From Ceraceosorus guamensis (taxonomy: Eukaryota > Basidiomycota > Exobasidiomycetes > Ceraceosorales > Ceraceosoraceae), in assembly GCF_003144195.1 (NCBI RefSeq), contig NW_020290027.1:62001-126000 (forward strand): a stretch of 64,000 nt of DNA, written 5' to 3'. Below the pieces are notes generated by a model. It was given only the letters and a program-made list of their open reading frames with translations, had not been told where the DNA came from and searched no databases. Below, in pieces: positions 14,951 to 26,183 of the stretch. Numbering within the stretch: position 1 is the first letter of the stretch; the number at the start of each line of letters is the position of its first letter. Made by a program: the position numbers and the translations under genes.

Positions 14951-16591
14951 ATGTCTTGGCGAACTGCATTGACAAGTCAAGCTAGAGTAACTCATAGAAC
15001 TCTACAAGTCGCATCGCATTTATCTGCTTCTCCCGCTAGACATTCCAACCCTTCCTCGCCCGTCACGAGCCCACCCCCCTCTCCTCGATTATCCGCCACA
15101 ATGTCTTCTTCAGCAGGAAGCGCAGGGTTCAAGCAGGAGCCCCACAAGGTACGTCGTCCCACGCAGGCTGGTCTAGCTCCTTCAAGGCTGATCAGGTCAC
15201 TCCTTCGTCTACACTCCAGCTCCTCGTTATTCCTGGGCCCATTGAGGTTTCCGATGATGTGCTTTGGGCCAACGCTCATCCCTCTGTGTAAGTCGGACTC
15301 TTCCGATTCCCCTCGTACTTGTTGCGCGCTTTGTCTGACCCGATTACATGCGGTTCCTTCAGCTCGCACGTCTCGCCTGACTTTGTGCCCATCCTAGGCG
15401 ACAGCATCCGCATGCTCAGGCAGGTTCTCTTTGCGCCCGAATCACAACCCGTCATCACTGCTGGCAGCGGTACCCTTGGATGGGACCACGTCGCTGCCAA
15501 TGTCGCTCAACCGGGCGAAGATGTTTTGGTACTCAACTCGGGCTACTTTGGCGATTGTGAGTCGCCTCACTATGACGTTATGAGGATCTAAAGCTCTTAG
15601 CAAAGCTGACTCTTGATTTGCGCCGGTGCTTCAGCTTTTGCAGAGTGCTTCGAGACGTACGGTGCCAAAGTAACTCAACTGAAAGCGCCCATTGGATCCA
15701 AGCCTGCCCTGTCCGACGTAGAAGCAGCGCTAAAGAGCAAAAAGTACTCAGTGGTCACCTTCACACACGTGGACACCTCTACCGGAGTCCTTTCCGATGC
15801 CAAGGGTCTAGGAGAGCTGGTCAAGAGAGTGTCTCCTGAAAGCATCTTGGTTTTGGACGGAGTTTGCTCGGTCGGATCCGAAGAGATCAGAATGCAAGAT
15901 TGGGGCATCGATGTCGTGCTTACTGCAAGTCAAAAGGGTCTCGGCTGCCCTCCTGGCCTCATGGTCTTGGCTGCCAGCAAAAAGGCCATCGCTAAGTTCG
16001 AGAAGCGCGCTTCACCTCCCAACTCGTACTTTGCCAGCTGGGCAAAGTGGCTGCCCGTCATGAAGGCATACGAGTCTGGGACCGGTGCCTACTTTGGTAC
16101 TCCTCCAACCAACCTTAGTGAGTGAGGCTTGAGGATGGGGACGCAGCGTGATGCACTCCGCCTTCTTTTGCTGACAAGGCATCCGACGTGTTTCCACAGT
16201 CTATGCTTTGAACGCCTCTCTGCAAGCCATCACCAAGGGCTCCGTATCCCTCGAAGACCGTTTCGCAGCGCACAAGGCGACTTCCGCCAAGGTCAAGAAT
16301 TTTGTGCAATCCTTGGGTCTGGAGCAACTGGTAGCGGACGGAATCAAGGATGGCGCAAACGGTATGACTGCAGTCAAGTACCCTCAGGGCATCAAGGCTG
16401 GTGACCTTTTGCCCAAAATGGTGGCCAAGAACATCGTCATTGCCGCCGGGCTGCACAAAGAGGTCAAGGACACTTATTTCAGAATTGGACACATGGGAGT
16501 CACCGTTGTTGACCCTAGCAGAGGCGACATCGACCACCTGCTCAAAAGTCTGAAGGAATCTTTGTCAGAGGCTGGGTACAAGGGCAACTGA
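14951..16591 (+). CDS. AGX1: alanine-glyoxylate / serine-pyruvate aminotransferase
   Basis: A pyridoxal-phosphate class V aminotransferase that converts glyoxylate and alanine to glycine and pyruvate. Exons are 14951-15148, 15220-15287, 15363-15556, 15635-16117 and 16200-16591, all phase-consistent. From the ATG at 14951 the product is 444 residues. From the in-frame ATG at 15101 it is 394 residues, the usual length of the family. The extra 50 residues contain no acidic residue, at least five arginines and many Ser/Thr/Ala, as in a mitochondrial presequence. The opening LLVIPGPIEVSDDV, the LDGVCSVGSEE segment and the Schiff-base lysine in TASQKGLGCPPG (Lys204 of the short form) are family hallmarks. 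The C-terminus EAGYKGN is not a peroxisomal signal. It converges with the Ies4 gene, 335 bases away. Confidence 0.93.
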
Positions 16592-16926
16592 TGCTCGCTG
16601 GCACGGATGTAGAATTGATACACAGGGATGGGCTCTTTGGTGGAAGACACTTGAAGTGCGGCAAAATTGCGATTACATTGGAATCCTGCCCATCACAACG
16701 CATGAGCCGATCGATTTGTGATGCACGAGCTACGCCGGACTGGCCAGCGGGTGATTGATGATGTGTGCAGCCCGCCGTAGGTGACAAAATGATTTCTCAA
16801 AAAGTTGCAAGACTGACGGGGCATTTTGTGAACAGTACACAAAGCACAAGAGCGTTATGGCAACCGAAAAACCTAAAGCACAATGGGGAGGAGAGTTGCT
16901 TGTAAGAGAGCAGCTCGGCATGGAGT
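16592..16926. other. convergent intergenic spacer
   Basis: This short spacer between two converging genes presumably holds their 3' untranslated regions. Nothing else is recognisable. Confidence 0.6.
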
Positions 16927-18788
16927 TCAGTGGCGTGCACCGGCCCTGAAAGCCGGGCTGGAGCCTCTCCAATCGAGCGCCGCAATCGGAGAAGTGGTGC
17001 CGGAAGGCGTGCTCGTGTCCGCTTTGGTTGCCGATTTCGTTGCAGGCGTAGGGGGCGCCAACAAGCTCGACTTGGCTTTGGTAGCGGAGAGTTTTGGATT
17101 CTTGGGCGAGGTTGGGCCACCGCTCGATGCGCCTCGTGGAGGAGACCCAGGAACTTGTGCCTTATCTGCGTCGGGACCATCCCGATCTTCTGAAGACTGC
17201 TGCTGCTGCGCTTGTACTTGAGACTTTCGAGAAGCGAGAGGGCTCGAAGTGGCGGGTGCCGTCTTGTTGATGATTCGAGCAGCAGCAGGACTAGAAGGTC
17301 TGGACTTGCCCCCTTCTTTGTCTCCTTCCTTGTCTTTCTTTGCGCTGCCGCTCCCGATCCCGCCGCTACCGGATGAGGCCGCTGCACCTTCTGCATTCGG
17401 CGGAGCAAGTTTGGGAGGAACGTCAGATATCCAAGTGGGCGCTGTCCATACTCGACCGCCAAGGGACAGGATCTGTCTCGGCTTCTTGATCCATTTCCTG
17501 GGCACTTTTTGAGCTGTTCTGTCCAATGAAGCAGGGTTGGCGAATCCGATAGGTATGCGAGCCAAGGGCAAGATGGTGGGTCCGCTCTTGGCCGCGGGTA
17601 GGGGCGGATATCGTACGCCAGACGTGCCTCGAGGCACATTCGAAGAATTCTTGGCGTCCTGTGCACTCGAAGCTGCGCCTGTTGAAGCGACGTTCGCCTT
17701 GATTGGCCCTGCTCCTGGCGCAGACATCTTGGTGCTTGGAGAAGCGGCGGCGATCTTTGTGCTTGTTGGCTTCTTCTCCTCTTTCAAGCTGACAGCTGGC
17801 GAAGCCAGTCGTGACTCGGCGCTCGGACTTCCCGCAAAGCTCGAAGGCGTTGCTGTTGCCCAGCAGGAGCGTGAGATCGGCCGCCATCAGTCACGAGCAT
17901 TTGCGTAGCGCCAGGGCATTTGGACAAATCCTTGCGCCATTCATTTGCGAGATACAGCTCACTCACCTTCGGCTGCTGCCAAACCATCTGGCCCAGTGTA
18001 TACTGGTTTCTGCCCCCTGTGGAGGAGCGAGAGAAGTCAGCAGCCGCCCTGTGCCTTCCTTCCAGTGGAAGGCAGCCGTCGCTCACATTTTGAGACCCTT
18101 CCTCCACCCTCGACCAGGTCCCGGTGCTCCTCTGGCTTTGTGACTCTTTCGCCTCTTTGCAGGTGGCATGCTATCGATCTCTTCCACGCTCAGCGCCGAC
18201 GCTTTCTTGATCTTGGCCTTGGCTAGGGGATGGAGGGCGCTGCTGCTGCTGCCTCCTTTGCTCCCACCTTTGCCTTTGCCCCGCCCTCCACGCGTCGATG
18301 AGCTACCACGGACTGCCCCTTCGCCAATGGACAGCTGCACCTGATCGGGTGCAGCATCATCAGAGTCTGCCGTATGAGCCAGCGGGCAAGACGATCGAGA
18401 TTAGCATTCGAGCTCGTCGGAAATGCAAATGTGGCCAAGACCATGACGCTCGCTCACCTCCTTCAAGCTCATCCCTCTCCTCGTCTTCCTCTTCCTCTTC
18501 ATCATCATCTTCCTCCTCCTCCTCCTCGTCCTCTAGACCGCCTTCTCCCTCTCCCTCCTCCTCGCCCGCTCCCATTGCGTCGATTATCCCTTCCGCTGCC
18601 CTCTTGGCAACATTCCTAGGGGTGGTGCTTCCACCGGCTTGAGGACCCAGAGGCGATGAAGATGCGGATTCCGTATAAGCGCGAGAAACGCCGCTGCCGC
18701 TGGAGGTTTTGGCCGAATTTGGAGCTGCGCTCGAGCCGGCGCTCTGAGAAGGTCGCTTTAGCTTTACTTTGAAGGAGGATGATGACAT
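16927..18788 (-). CDS. IES4: INO80 chromatin-remodelling complex subunit Ies4-like
   Basis: A probable nuclear subunit of the INO80 ATP-dependent nucleosome remodeller. Four exons (18458-18788, 18087-18366, 17967-18016, 16927-17795) give 509 residues. The N-terminus MSSSSFKVKLKRP is the short beta-strand opening known in Ies4 proteins. A long Glu/Asp run follows at about residues 85-108, then a Gly/Lys-rich basic region ending GAPGPGRGWRKGLK, a tiny 50-base exon (VYTGPDGLAAAE), and the block RKWIKKPRQILSLGGRVW with TAPTW just after it. That block resembles the Ies4 C-terminal motif (RKW...SFTG..W..P.W). The Ser/Ala/Pro tail after residue 340 looks disordered and makes the protein longer than yeast Ies4. 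Identification rests on the two basic motifs and their order. An alternative is an unrelated basic nuclear protein. Confidence 0.7.
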
Positions 18789-19862
18789 TATCACTGGTAG
18801 TGTACCCTCTGCGCTTGAAGCAAGCTGGATGTATACGTCGAGCAGACTGCGATTGGCTCCTTGCCTGGTTGGATTGCGAATGTCGTGAACGAGGTTGGGG
18901 AGCCAGGATGCCTGTCCGGTCTTTATGGTGCGCGCGTTGCTCTTCTGTCCTTTTTGATGTCATGGATTGGATGCAGATTCGATCGACGATCAAACCTCGA
19001 GCCTATGACGGATGAGCATTCACATTCTGGCTGATTGACCTGTTGGCGTGGCCATGCATCAATCATCACGAATCTGAATCTTGAATGTGAATGCCTGCAT
19101 GCGCACGCATCTTGCCATTCGTCAGTCAAAGTGCGATTCACCATACGTGATTCCTGCTCAGACTCGTGACTCGTGACTGCCATATCATGGCGATTCGCGA
19201 TTGGCGGAAAAGGGCGCGTGCGTGATCGCGAGGCAGGTGTGTGTGCTGCTCATCGATTCAGGATCGATCGCCGTCCCCTCGTGCCGAGCTTGCTTGCACC
19301 CGCGCCTGCACGTCTGTAGGTACCAAGACTCACCACTCTTGACTCATCGTGACTGTGACTGACTGCCGACTGCCTGATCGGTTCATCGCTACGCACGCAG
19401 CACATCTTGACTGTGACTGCATGGTGGTCACAACCGCGCGTCGACTCGGGCGTGAATTGCACAGCAAACAGCATACACGCAACGCCATCGGCACAAAGAA
19501 ACACACGCGCTCGATTCCATCGTGACCTGAACCGGCTCGTCCATCACCATCCCGCCAGTCCCGCCATCCCGTAACCGCCCACAAGCGCCCGCACACCCTC
19601 TCTCCTCCCAATCTACCATCCACGTTGATCACCAAACTCACGTGCTCGCTTCGTATCGCCTAGTGTCCATAGCACCCAACCGCAGCAACCTCATCAACTT
19701 CCCGATCAGACTCACAGCAGCAGCAGCAGCGCGAGCGACTCTCCGATCGCGCGACGACCTGTCTAGCTTGCGCATCTCTGATCCAGCCAACCATCACGCA
19801 CTACGATCTACTTGACGCGCTCCTTCTCGTCGTCCCTATTGGACCAAGTCGAATCACTCGAG
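18789..19862. other. divergent intergenic region rich in TCGTGA motifs
   Basis: This is about 1.1 kb between the Ies4 and mitofissin genes. It contains repeated ATTCGTGATT/ACTCGTGACT words, for example two directly adjacent copies near 19160, and others near 19063, 19343 and 19517, together with GAATCTTGAATGTGAATG near 19075. The 300 bases before 19863 are pyrimidine-rich and probably include the promoter of the downstream gene. No gene is seen. Confidence 0.6.
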
Positions 19863-20343
19863 ATGGTGCTTGGACGAGTTGCACATTACGCAGTCGATGC
19901 GGCGTTGCTAGCGACAGCCTTGGCGGGTGTAAAGAGACAGAGCGGCTGGACGTGAGTGCTTGGCTTGATTCGTTGATGCCTGGAGGACGGATGAAGCAGG
20001 TGTGAACCGCATCGATCAAGTATCTGCTTCATTAAAACCGCACAAAACTCCTCCCTTTCCCCTGCCCTTTCGATTCTCGTCACTCGCATTCGAATCCTAA
20101 CGGCGCTGTACAATGACTCGTGACAGTCCGGACGTGGCTCGAATTCCAAACGAGACCGCAAGATCCATCACCACCTGGTACCTCGGCAGCGGAGAGTTCC
20201 TATTCGACAGCACCGTGGGCTTTGCGCATGCATCTTCCTTCTTTGTGAAGACGGATCCTACAGCCGATGCGGCGACGAGCATAGCCAAGCAAGCTTTGAA
20301 AGCTGCCAAGAAGGAAGGAGAGCAGAGGGGCTGGTTCAACTAA
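19863..20343 (+). CDS. ATG44: mitofissin (Atg44/Mdi1, DUF1748 family)
   Basis: A small protein of the mitochondrial intermembrane space. In yeasts this family promotes mitochondrial fission and is needed for mitophagy. Two exons, 19863-19951 and 20127-20343, joined across a 175-base intron, give 101 residues. The spliced junction creates QSGWTPDVARIPNET, and only the spliced form matches the family. Landmarks are GRVAHYAVDAALLATALAGV (an amphipathic helix with the family's H-Y-x-x-D-x-x-L-x-x-x-x-L-A-G-x-K-R spacing), WYLGSGEFLFDSTVGFA, and the Ser-Ser-Phe-Phe that follows. The C-terminal 25 residues are Ala/Lys-rich. The start is the ATG that begins the conserved helix. The intron acceptor lies in a copy of the dispersed ACTCGTGACAG motif. 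Confidence 0.85.
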
Positions 20344-21063
20344 AATTTTCCCCTTTGAAGAGGAGCGAAGAAGCAGCGCAGGAAGTGGTGCGCCACTCCA
20401 ACAGGTCAACGAGTCAGGGGTCGGGAACAAAGACGGCTCTGGAGGAGGGATGAATAGCCTCGACGGTTCCGGGCGTTGGCCCTTACCATCACCACTTAAC
20501 CATATACCGACGTGTTCGAACCCACATGGCCGCTCTACAGGACCAGTCAAGTGTATCCTTCGCGAGCGCTTTTGGTCGCTTTTGCGCACTTGCGACTTCA
20601 GAATCCGCGTGTCAAGCCGTGTACAGCATTACTTTCCTCCAATCTCATTTCCTGCGCTGAGTACCTACTGCGAATCGCACAGCGAATCGCTTGCGTCGCC
20701 ATCGCGTCTGAAGGGAGGGGCCAGGTCGTCCGACTGACATGCACGCGCGCGAGAACACATGCACTCATGAAGCATCACGGCACGTTGAACGGAGAGGGAG
20801 CAAGTGAAGACTTTGAATGGATTGCAATGTGTATGTACTGGAAGGGAAAGATGTAAGGTCCGGTTGGGAACACAGGGGCTGTGCGCTCGCAATCAAGTTG
20901 CTTCTGAACGCGCAGCGTTCGATGCATAATCGGAGCAGCAGGAGCGGAGAGTCGAGTTGAGCAAGGTCACTCAAGAGGTATGTACAATGTGTCGAGGCTG
21001 TCCGCCCAACGTAGCTTGGCAGAAGTCTCGAAGTGTGCAGTGTGCACAGTCGATGTGTGACGA
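20344..21063. other. convergent intergenic region
   Basis: This is 720 bases between two converging genes. Several short open frames occur, but none has support. No repeat or RNA gene is recognised. A tRNA B-box-like GTTCGAA near 20513 lacks a foldable tRNA around it. Confidence 0.55.
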
Positions 21064-22617
21064 TTAGAAGTTGATGGGGGCAAAGCCGATGCGTGGCTTC
21101 TCGCCAAAGTCCAGCACGGTGTACACGCTCTTGAGCGCAGCGAGGCCAAAGATGGTCTGACCGGGTGTAGAGCTGCTGAGCACAGCACCGACGCAGCGTT
21201 TAGATCCAGCTCCGTCCGTGCCGATGTTGAGGTCCTGCTCGTTCAACGAGAATTTTTTGCCATTTGGCAAGGAGAGTGTAGCATCTACCTTTGCATCGCA
21301 AGGAAAGGTGTAGGTGCCGCTGGCAGAGTCATACTTGGAGCCCTTGACGTCGGCCCAGAAGGCTTTGGCTTGCTGAGAAGGCATTGCGATCAAGCTCGTT
21401 CCCGTATCCACGATTCCAGCTCCCTTTTGGACGCCCTTGGCAGTCCCGGAGGCGAAAGAGTCAAATTTGAACTCCCAGTAGCCCGATTGCTGAACATCGT
21501 AGTATGACAAGTCGCCCTTGAAGAGGCTTTTGTTGACATCACCGATGAGCATCTCGCTCTTCGCGTCGGTGCCGGACAAGTGACGTCCAAACGCAAATGA
21601 CATGACCGGCTGGGGCAAGTTGTTGCCCTCGGCCACACGGTCCACAAACGGTTTCTGGTGGGCAGACGCGAGTTCGCGGAAGCCCAGACCGAGGATACCG
21701 TCTGCCTTGTCCGTCTTGAAGTCTTTGGAGAGTTTCGTGGCCGCACCGATTGTAAAGTTGGCAATGTTTATGTCACCAAGGGCAAATGTGTCACGGATTA
21801 AAGCACCTTCGACATCTCCGATGCCGTACTGCAAGGTGAATGTTTTGTCGCCTGGGGTCTTGATGCCGGTCGAGCTCTTGCTACGCAAATACCTCGCGCG
21901 AGAGGCGTTGCCGCAATTTGCACCGTTGCAATTCTTTCCCTTGACCCAAGAGTCAGAACTGAGGAGGTAAAGCCGGGTGCGTGGCACTGTCAGCACCGTC
22001 ACCGACATTGTAAACGGTGCGCATATATGCGCTACTCACCTGCCAGAGTCTGGGTCCAGCCAGAAGGATTGAGCGGGCGTGCCTATTTTTGCCTCGACCA
22101 AGAATTCCAGCTCCCTGTTCGAGCTCATCAAGATGTCGCGCATGGGCAGCTGCGCTTTGCGTTGAGGACCGTTGGAAGTCTTGAGCACGCGGTGAGAAGA
22201 CTTTTTGGAAGCGGTGCCGGAAACACGGTTGCCGGTGGTGCCAGTCTCGGTCTCTTGGGACGCGACGTGAGCCACACCGTGGTTGGAGTCCAGCACGTCC
22301 TCCCACATGTCTGCGATGCCCTCGGTGATGAGCTTGGGAATGTTGACCCACCTCTTCTCGCGCGAAGATGGCTCGCTCTTTTCATCCTCGACGTCGCTAC
22401 CGTACCGACGTTGAACGTGGGCCATTTCGAGGGCGAGCGCTCGACGGTCCACCGATCCATCGGAGTTTGTCATGATGCCGCGGCTGTTGGCTGCTGCTCG
22501 GCGGTGCATGGGCATAGTGATGGCGCGCTTCTCTGGCGAGGCCTCAGCTGGTTGGGAGGCCGAGATGGCGCAAAGGGCGAACGCCACGAGAGCAGAAGAG
22601 ACTGTCGTCAGCTGCAT
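21064..22617 (-). CDS. secreted pepsin-like aspartic protease
   Basis: An A1-family aspartic endopeptidase, made as a zymogen for the secretory pathway or vacuole. Two exons, 22040-22617 and 21064-21958, give 490 residues. Residues 1-25 form a signal peptide (MQLTTVSSALVAFALCAISA). A long propeptide with Arg/Lys pairs follows to about residue 165. The mature domain has the first catalytic motif at Asp190 (DPDSGSSDSW, split by the intron) and the second at Asp377 (IVDTGTSL). Ser replaces the usual Thr of DTG at the first site, which the family tolerates. The GKNCNGANC segment with its cysteine pair follows the first site, as in many fungal pepsins. No GPI-anchor signal is seen at the C-terminus. 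Substrate and exact location are unknown. Confidence 0.93.
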
Positions 22618-23083
22618 GGTGTTGGATGCTGTGAAGTGGGAAAGAATGCAGCGAATGTTGAAATGGCTGATTGCGATCTTGACCAATCGACGAGATATGG
22701 GGGGCAAAAGCGTACGAGAGTTGCAGAGCAGGGACGTAGAATGCAAAAGGCTGGACAGTAGATGCCAGGATTTGGAAGTGCTGATACAGGGCTTGAAGAT
22801 TGAAATGCCGATAGATCAGAGTGTGAGACGGAGACTGAACAGTATGAATGAGTGAATGCGCGCAGTTAAGGACGATCGATTGTGATGGGCGTGAGCAGAC
22901 TACAGACTCGCTGACGACTGTGGCAAGGCCTCGAGAGTGAATGCGAGAACGAAGCCAGACAAGCCCGTTTGTAAACTTCGGACGAAAGAACGAGTGTGGT
23001 GGATGCGGTGAAGGCTTCGAGAGTCGAACCTGAACCTCTATCAGTGGTGCTGGTGGTCAAATCCTAAGTGAGGGGTGTAGAAA
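22618..23083. other. upstream region of aspartic protease gene
   Basis: This is the 5' flank of the protease gene. I see no gene. A GGTTCGACTC word on the minus strand near 23020-23040 resembles a tRNA B-box, but its surroundings do not fold as a tRNA. Confidence 0.5.
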
Positions 23084-23854
23084 TTAGGGTTGGAGTGGTC
23101 GTGCAAGCTTCGACAGACTGTGAGATGAGTCGGCCGATTTGCTGTTGGTCGGGTCGGGGATGATGGATCCAAATGTGAGACACGACCACCCACTTTGTCT
23201 CTGATGAAGCTCATCCGGGTCACTCACAGCTGACGTCTCTCCTCGCGGAAGCACAACCGCGAGCGGTCTGACCACATTGCGGCACATTGCGGGTGTGCAT
23301 TGTGACAATGCCTGGTGCATATGTGTGCGCATGCTGAACGGTGGATCCATTCGCGGCAATCTGAAGGAATCAAAAGGATCGTCGGAAGGGCGCTCAGCCT
23401 GCATGGTCATCTGCGCTGCTGAGGTCACCGCGCTCGCTGCCTGCCTGTGCTGGCTGACCGCGTCTGCCTCGGAAGCGCAACTTGGCCGCGGCTGCAATTC
23501 GTGAAGTTCAAGCCCGGCCAGAAGCAGCAGCTCAAGAGGCGTCAGACCCACATTTGGAAGCAAGGCCCGCCGCAATCCTGGCTGCGTGTGGGCAGCACGG
23601 CGATCAAAATTGTTCAAGTCCAGGCGGGAGGCATGTGGATCATGCAAGAACTCGCAATCCGACGCTAGCGTCTCCAAGCGTGCAGCTCGCAGCAAAGCCG
23701 TGCATGCCACGCCGCGCCAACCCCTCGATGCTGCTGTTTCTGCTTCCTGGTCCACGCCGTTGGGTTGAAGGCCATGCATGCAAAGACAGCCAAGCGGCGT
23801 CCATCCAAAGAGGTCGCCCAAAGGAGTCACGAATTGAGCGGCGCGTGCATACAT
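23084..23854 (-). CDS. possible ankyrin-like hypothetical protein
   Basis: This uninterrupted 256-codon frame opens MYARAAQFVTPLGDLFGWTP. Two segments have an ankyrin-like rhythm. The first is GWTPLGCLCMHGL, later followed by TALLRAARLETLASD. The second is VGLTPLELLLLAGLEL. The spacing between them is irregular and contains low-complexity Ala/Arg stretches. After about residue 120 the translation loses that character, so the true gene may splice or end there. It lies in an otherwise gene-poor region, and no upstream exon is evident. It could be a decayed or truncated ankyrin gene, or a chance frame. I do not assign a function. Confidence 0.3.
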   Translation of the reverse strand: MYARAAQFVTPLGDLFGWTPLGCLCMHGLQPNGVDQEAETAASRGWRGVACTALLRAARLETLASDCEFLHDPHASRLDLNNFDRRAAHTQPGLRRALLPNVGLTPLELLLLAGLELHELQPRPSCASEADAVSQHRQAASAVTSAAQMTMQAERPSDDPFDSFRLPRMDPPFSMRTHMHQALSQCTPAMCRNVVRPLAVVLPRGETSAVSDPDELHQRQSGWSCLTFGSIIPDPTNSKSADSSHSLSKLARPLQP

Positions 23855-26183
23855 ACAGTATATGGACCAAAAGCTTCAGCGGCGATCTCTCCTGTTATGG
23901 TGTCACGAACGCGATGCGATGGAACCTGATGCTCTCTAATATATATGTTTGACTCCGCACTTTAGACCTCCGCGGCGCGCCACGCTAGAAACAACGCACG
24001 CCTCATTCAGATTAGCGCTCGTCTCCTAAGTCAGCAATTGAATCACAATCACCAAGCAGCATGGGGAAGGTTGTCATTATCTGCCTAAGTATACTCGCGA
24101 GTCGCGACCCGCCCACTCGATGTCATTTATGAGGTTTGAAAGCGGCAGAGTAGCCCACGGAGGTCCGATCGCGTAAGAATGAGCTCCTTGCTGATGATAG
24201 CGGAAGAGCAACATCAGAAGAGCGCTTTGTGTCAAGCGCTGATCAACTCGTGACTGATGTGACTGGATGAACGGTTCACTCATGCTCCTTATTTGCTATG
24301 AACCTTCTGACGCGCTTTATTTCCGAAGGATTGCTCCGGCCATGCAACAGTCTGAAGTCACGAACCACAGTCGAGATCGCAATCACATGCAAATGGGAAT
24401 CAAGAATGCGCTGCTGGTCTATTCGCGGGCATCCACTCTTATTGGCTTTGCAAATTCACAGCTGTGTGAGGCATGGGTGATCACAGTCCGTGCCGGCCTT
24501 CTCCATTCAATTTTTGATTGACGTACACGGATGACATCAAGGCGGGGCCGATCGGATCAGAACAGGGTCATGGCTGCGTCACTTCGATCGATATGAAGCT
24601 GCTTGCATGGGCCATACGATGTGCTCGACCGGTGAATCCAACACTCCTCTGACTTTTTGCATCGCGATGAACTCATCAATCCAGCGAAATTGTCTAAATC
24701 GGTCTCATGAATCGAGAATCGAGAATGCGTTGCATGTTGTTGCGACAAATGAGCATTTACGGTGCCAGCGCGCGTTCCCCGCGTGTGGTGTTTTTGGTAC
24801 GTAGTTGGAGAATCGCCCTGCGCTCGCGCGGCGCGTTCATCTCTACACGCATCTTAATTTCTACAGCATCATGCATGCATTTGCGGCATTCAAGGTGCAT
24901 ATATATGTGTCTACAGCATCTGTGCGGGTCCTGCGCAGCGTGGGCGCTGCGTTTGTGCCCCTGGTGACCGAGCGACCGACGATGCCCCTCTAGCGCGTGC
25001 TCGCAAGGAGAGAGATCCCAATTCCAACGGCCCGCAGCGTCACACAAGCGCCGTGCGCTGCGGTCGTGCTAGCTTTTGCTATTTCCGGCAGCAAACAAGG
25101 CAGAACGCGGTCAAAGGGCCTCACGATCGAGTGAGTACGTTCGACATCAAAATACTCACGACTCGGGACTCAGACTCTTGACTCGTGGCTCACCTGGCCG
25201 CGTACTTGATAGCGCTGCACGTACGTAGGCAACCCCCAGCGAGTCTGTGCGAGTCATGAGTGTAGCCGGCTGACATTGCGAAGCCCCATGTCATGCAGCA
25301 AGTGAGCTGTCGATCGGAGTCGGCAAGTCTCATTGATGAGCTCACACTAATGAACACGGACATGGACCATACTCGTGACTCTTCTAAAACAGTTCTATAG
25401 AGCAGAGTTGACGCCCTCAACTTTGCAATCACAATTTTGAATGAGAACAATATCACAATGTGAATGTGGCAACCGCGAATCTGAGTGTAGTGACGGCAAT
25501 GACTGGCTGATGATTTCCGAGCGATGAGCAGACAAGTCAAACGAAGTTCGACGATGCGGTCTTCGTCGCCCAGAAACACCCCGAGAGTCTTCTTGCATCT
25601 TTTGTTCGCACCTTTTAGAAGGACCTATAGCATACACTCATCGATCTCCAAGAAATGATATGACGATTTGTGCGAGGGTCGAGCCAGAAGGATGAGTTGG
25701 GCCGGCCGCCCCCGCCCCCTCCCCCTTTCCATGTGTACACGTGGCTGTCAGTCGACGCCCCAGCATTTAAGCGCGAAGGTCACGCACGGTTCAAAGACTC
25801 CACGCACAGAGAGCAGGTCAGCATCTCATGCCTGCACGATTCCGTTGAACAAGCGAAATGCGCTCGGTAGATGCGAGCGTGATGTCATTCAAACTTGCGA
25901 TGCGAAGTAGGTGGTCGATCGACGTGTACAAAGTCCATTGTGGGGAGGTTGCAGGCGGTCATAAGTGCGCGAGGAAAGCGGTTTGAAGCTTCATCGACAG
26001 AACCGGAGAGACGTGCAGAGCGGCCTGCGAGGTGGGAGCGGATAGCGGGGCATTACGAGCGGGAGCAGGATGACGGGATGCAAGATGTGGGGACAATAGT
26101 TCAGAAGAGATGTGAAGCCGCGAGGCGTGCTAGCGCCACGGCTTGACCGTGCGACGATAGAGAGCCCAAAGGGGCAGCTCAGT
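23855..26183. other. 2.3 kb gene-poor region with dispersed motifs
   Basis: No gene is supported. TCGTGA/TCACGA motifs recur near 24248, 24358, 25155-25190 and 25370, and GCATGCATTTGCGG and GTGCATATATATGTG lie near 24870-24910. Base composition drifts between AT-richer and CG-rich patches. Nothing resembles a transposon end, LTR or coding remnant. Confidence 0.6.

Noticed and set aside
20505-20530. GTTCGAA word resembling a tRNA T-loop
   Set aside because: Neither strand gives a paired T-stem or a cloverleaf.
22985-23045. tRNA-like B-box (GGTTCGACTC on the minus strand)
   Set aside because: The surrounding bases do not form the T-stem, acceptor stem or anticodon arm of a tRNA.
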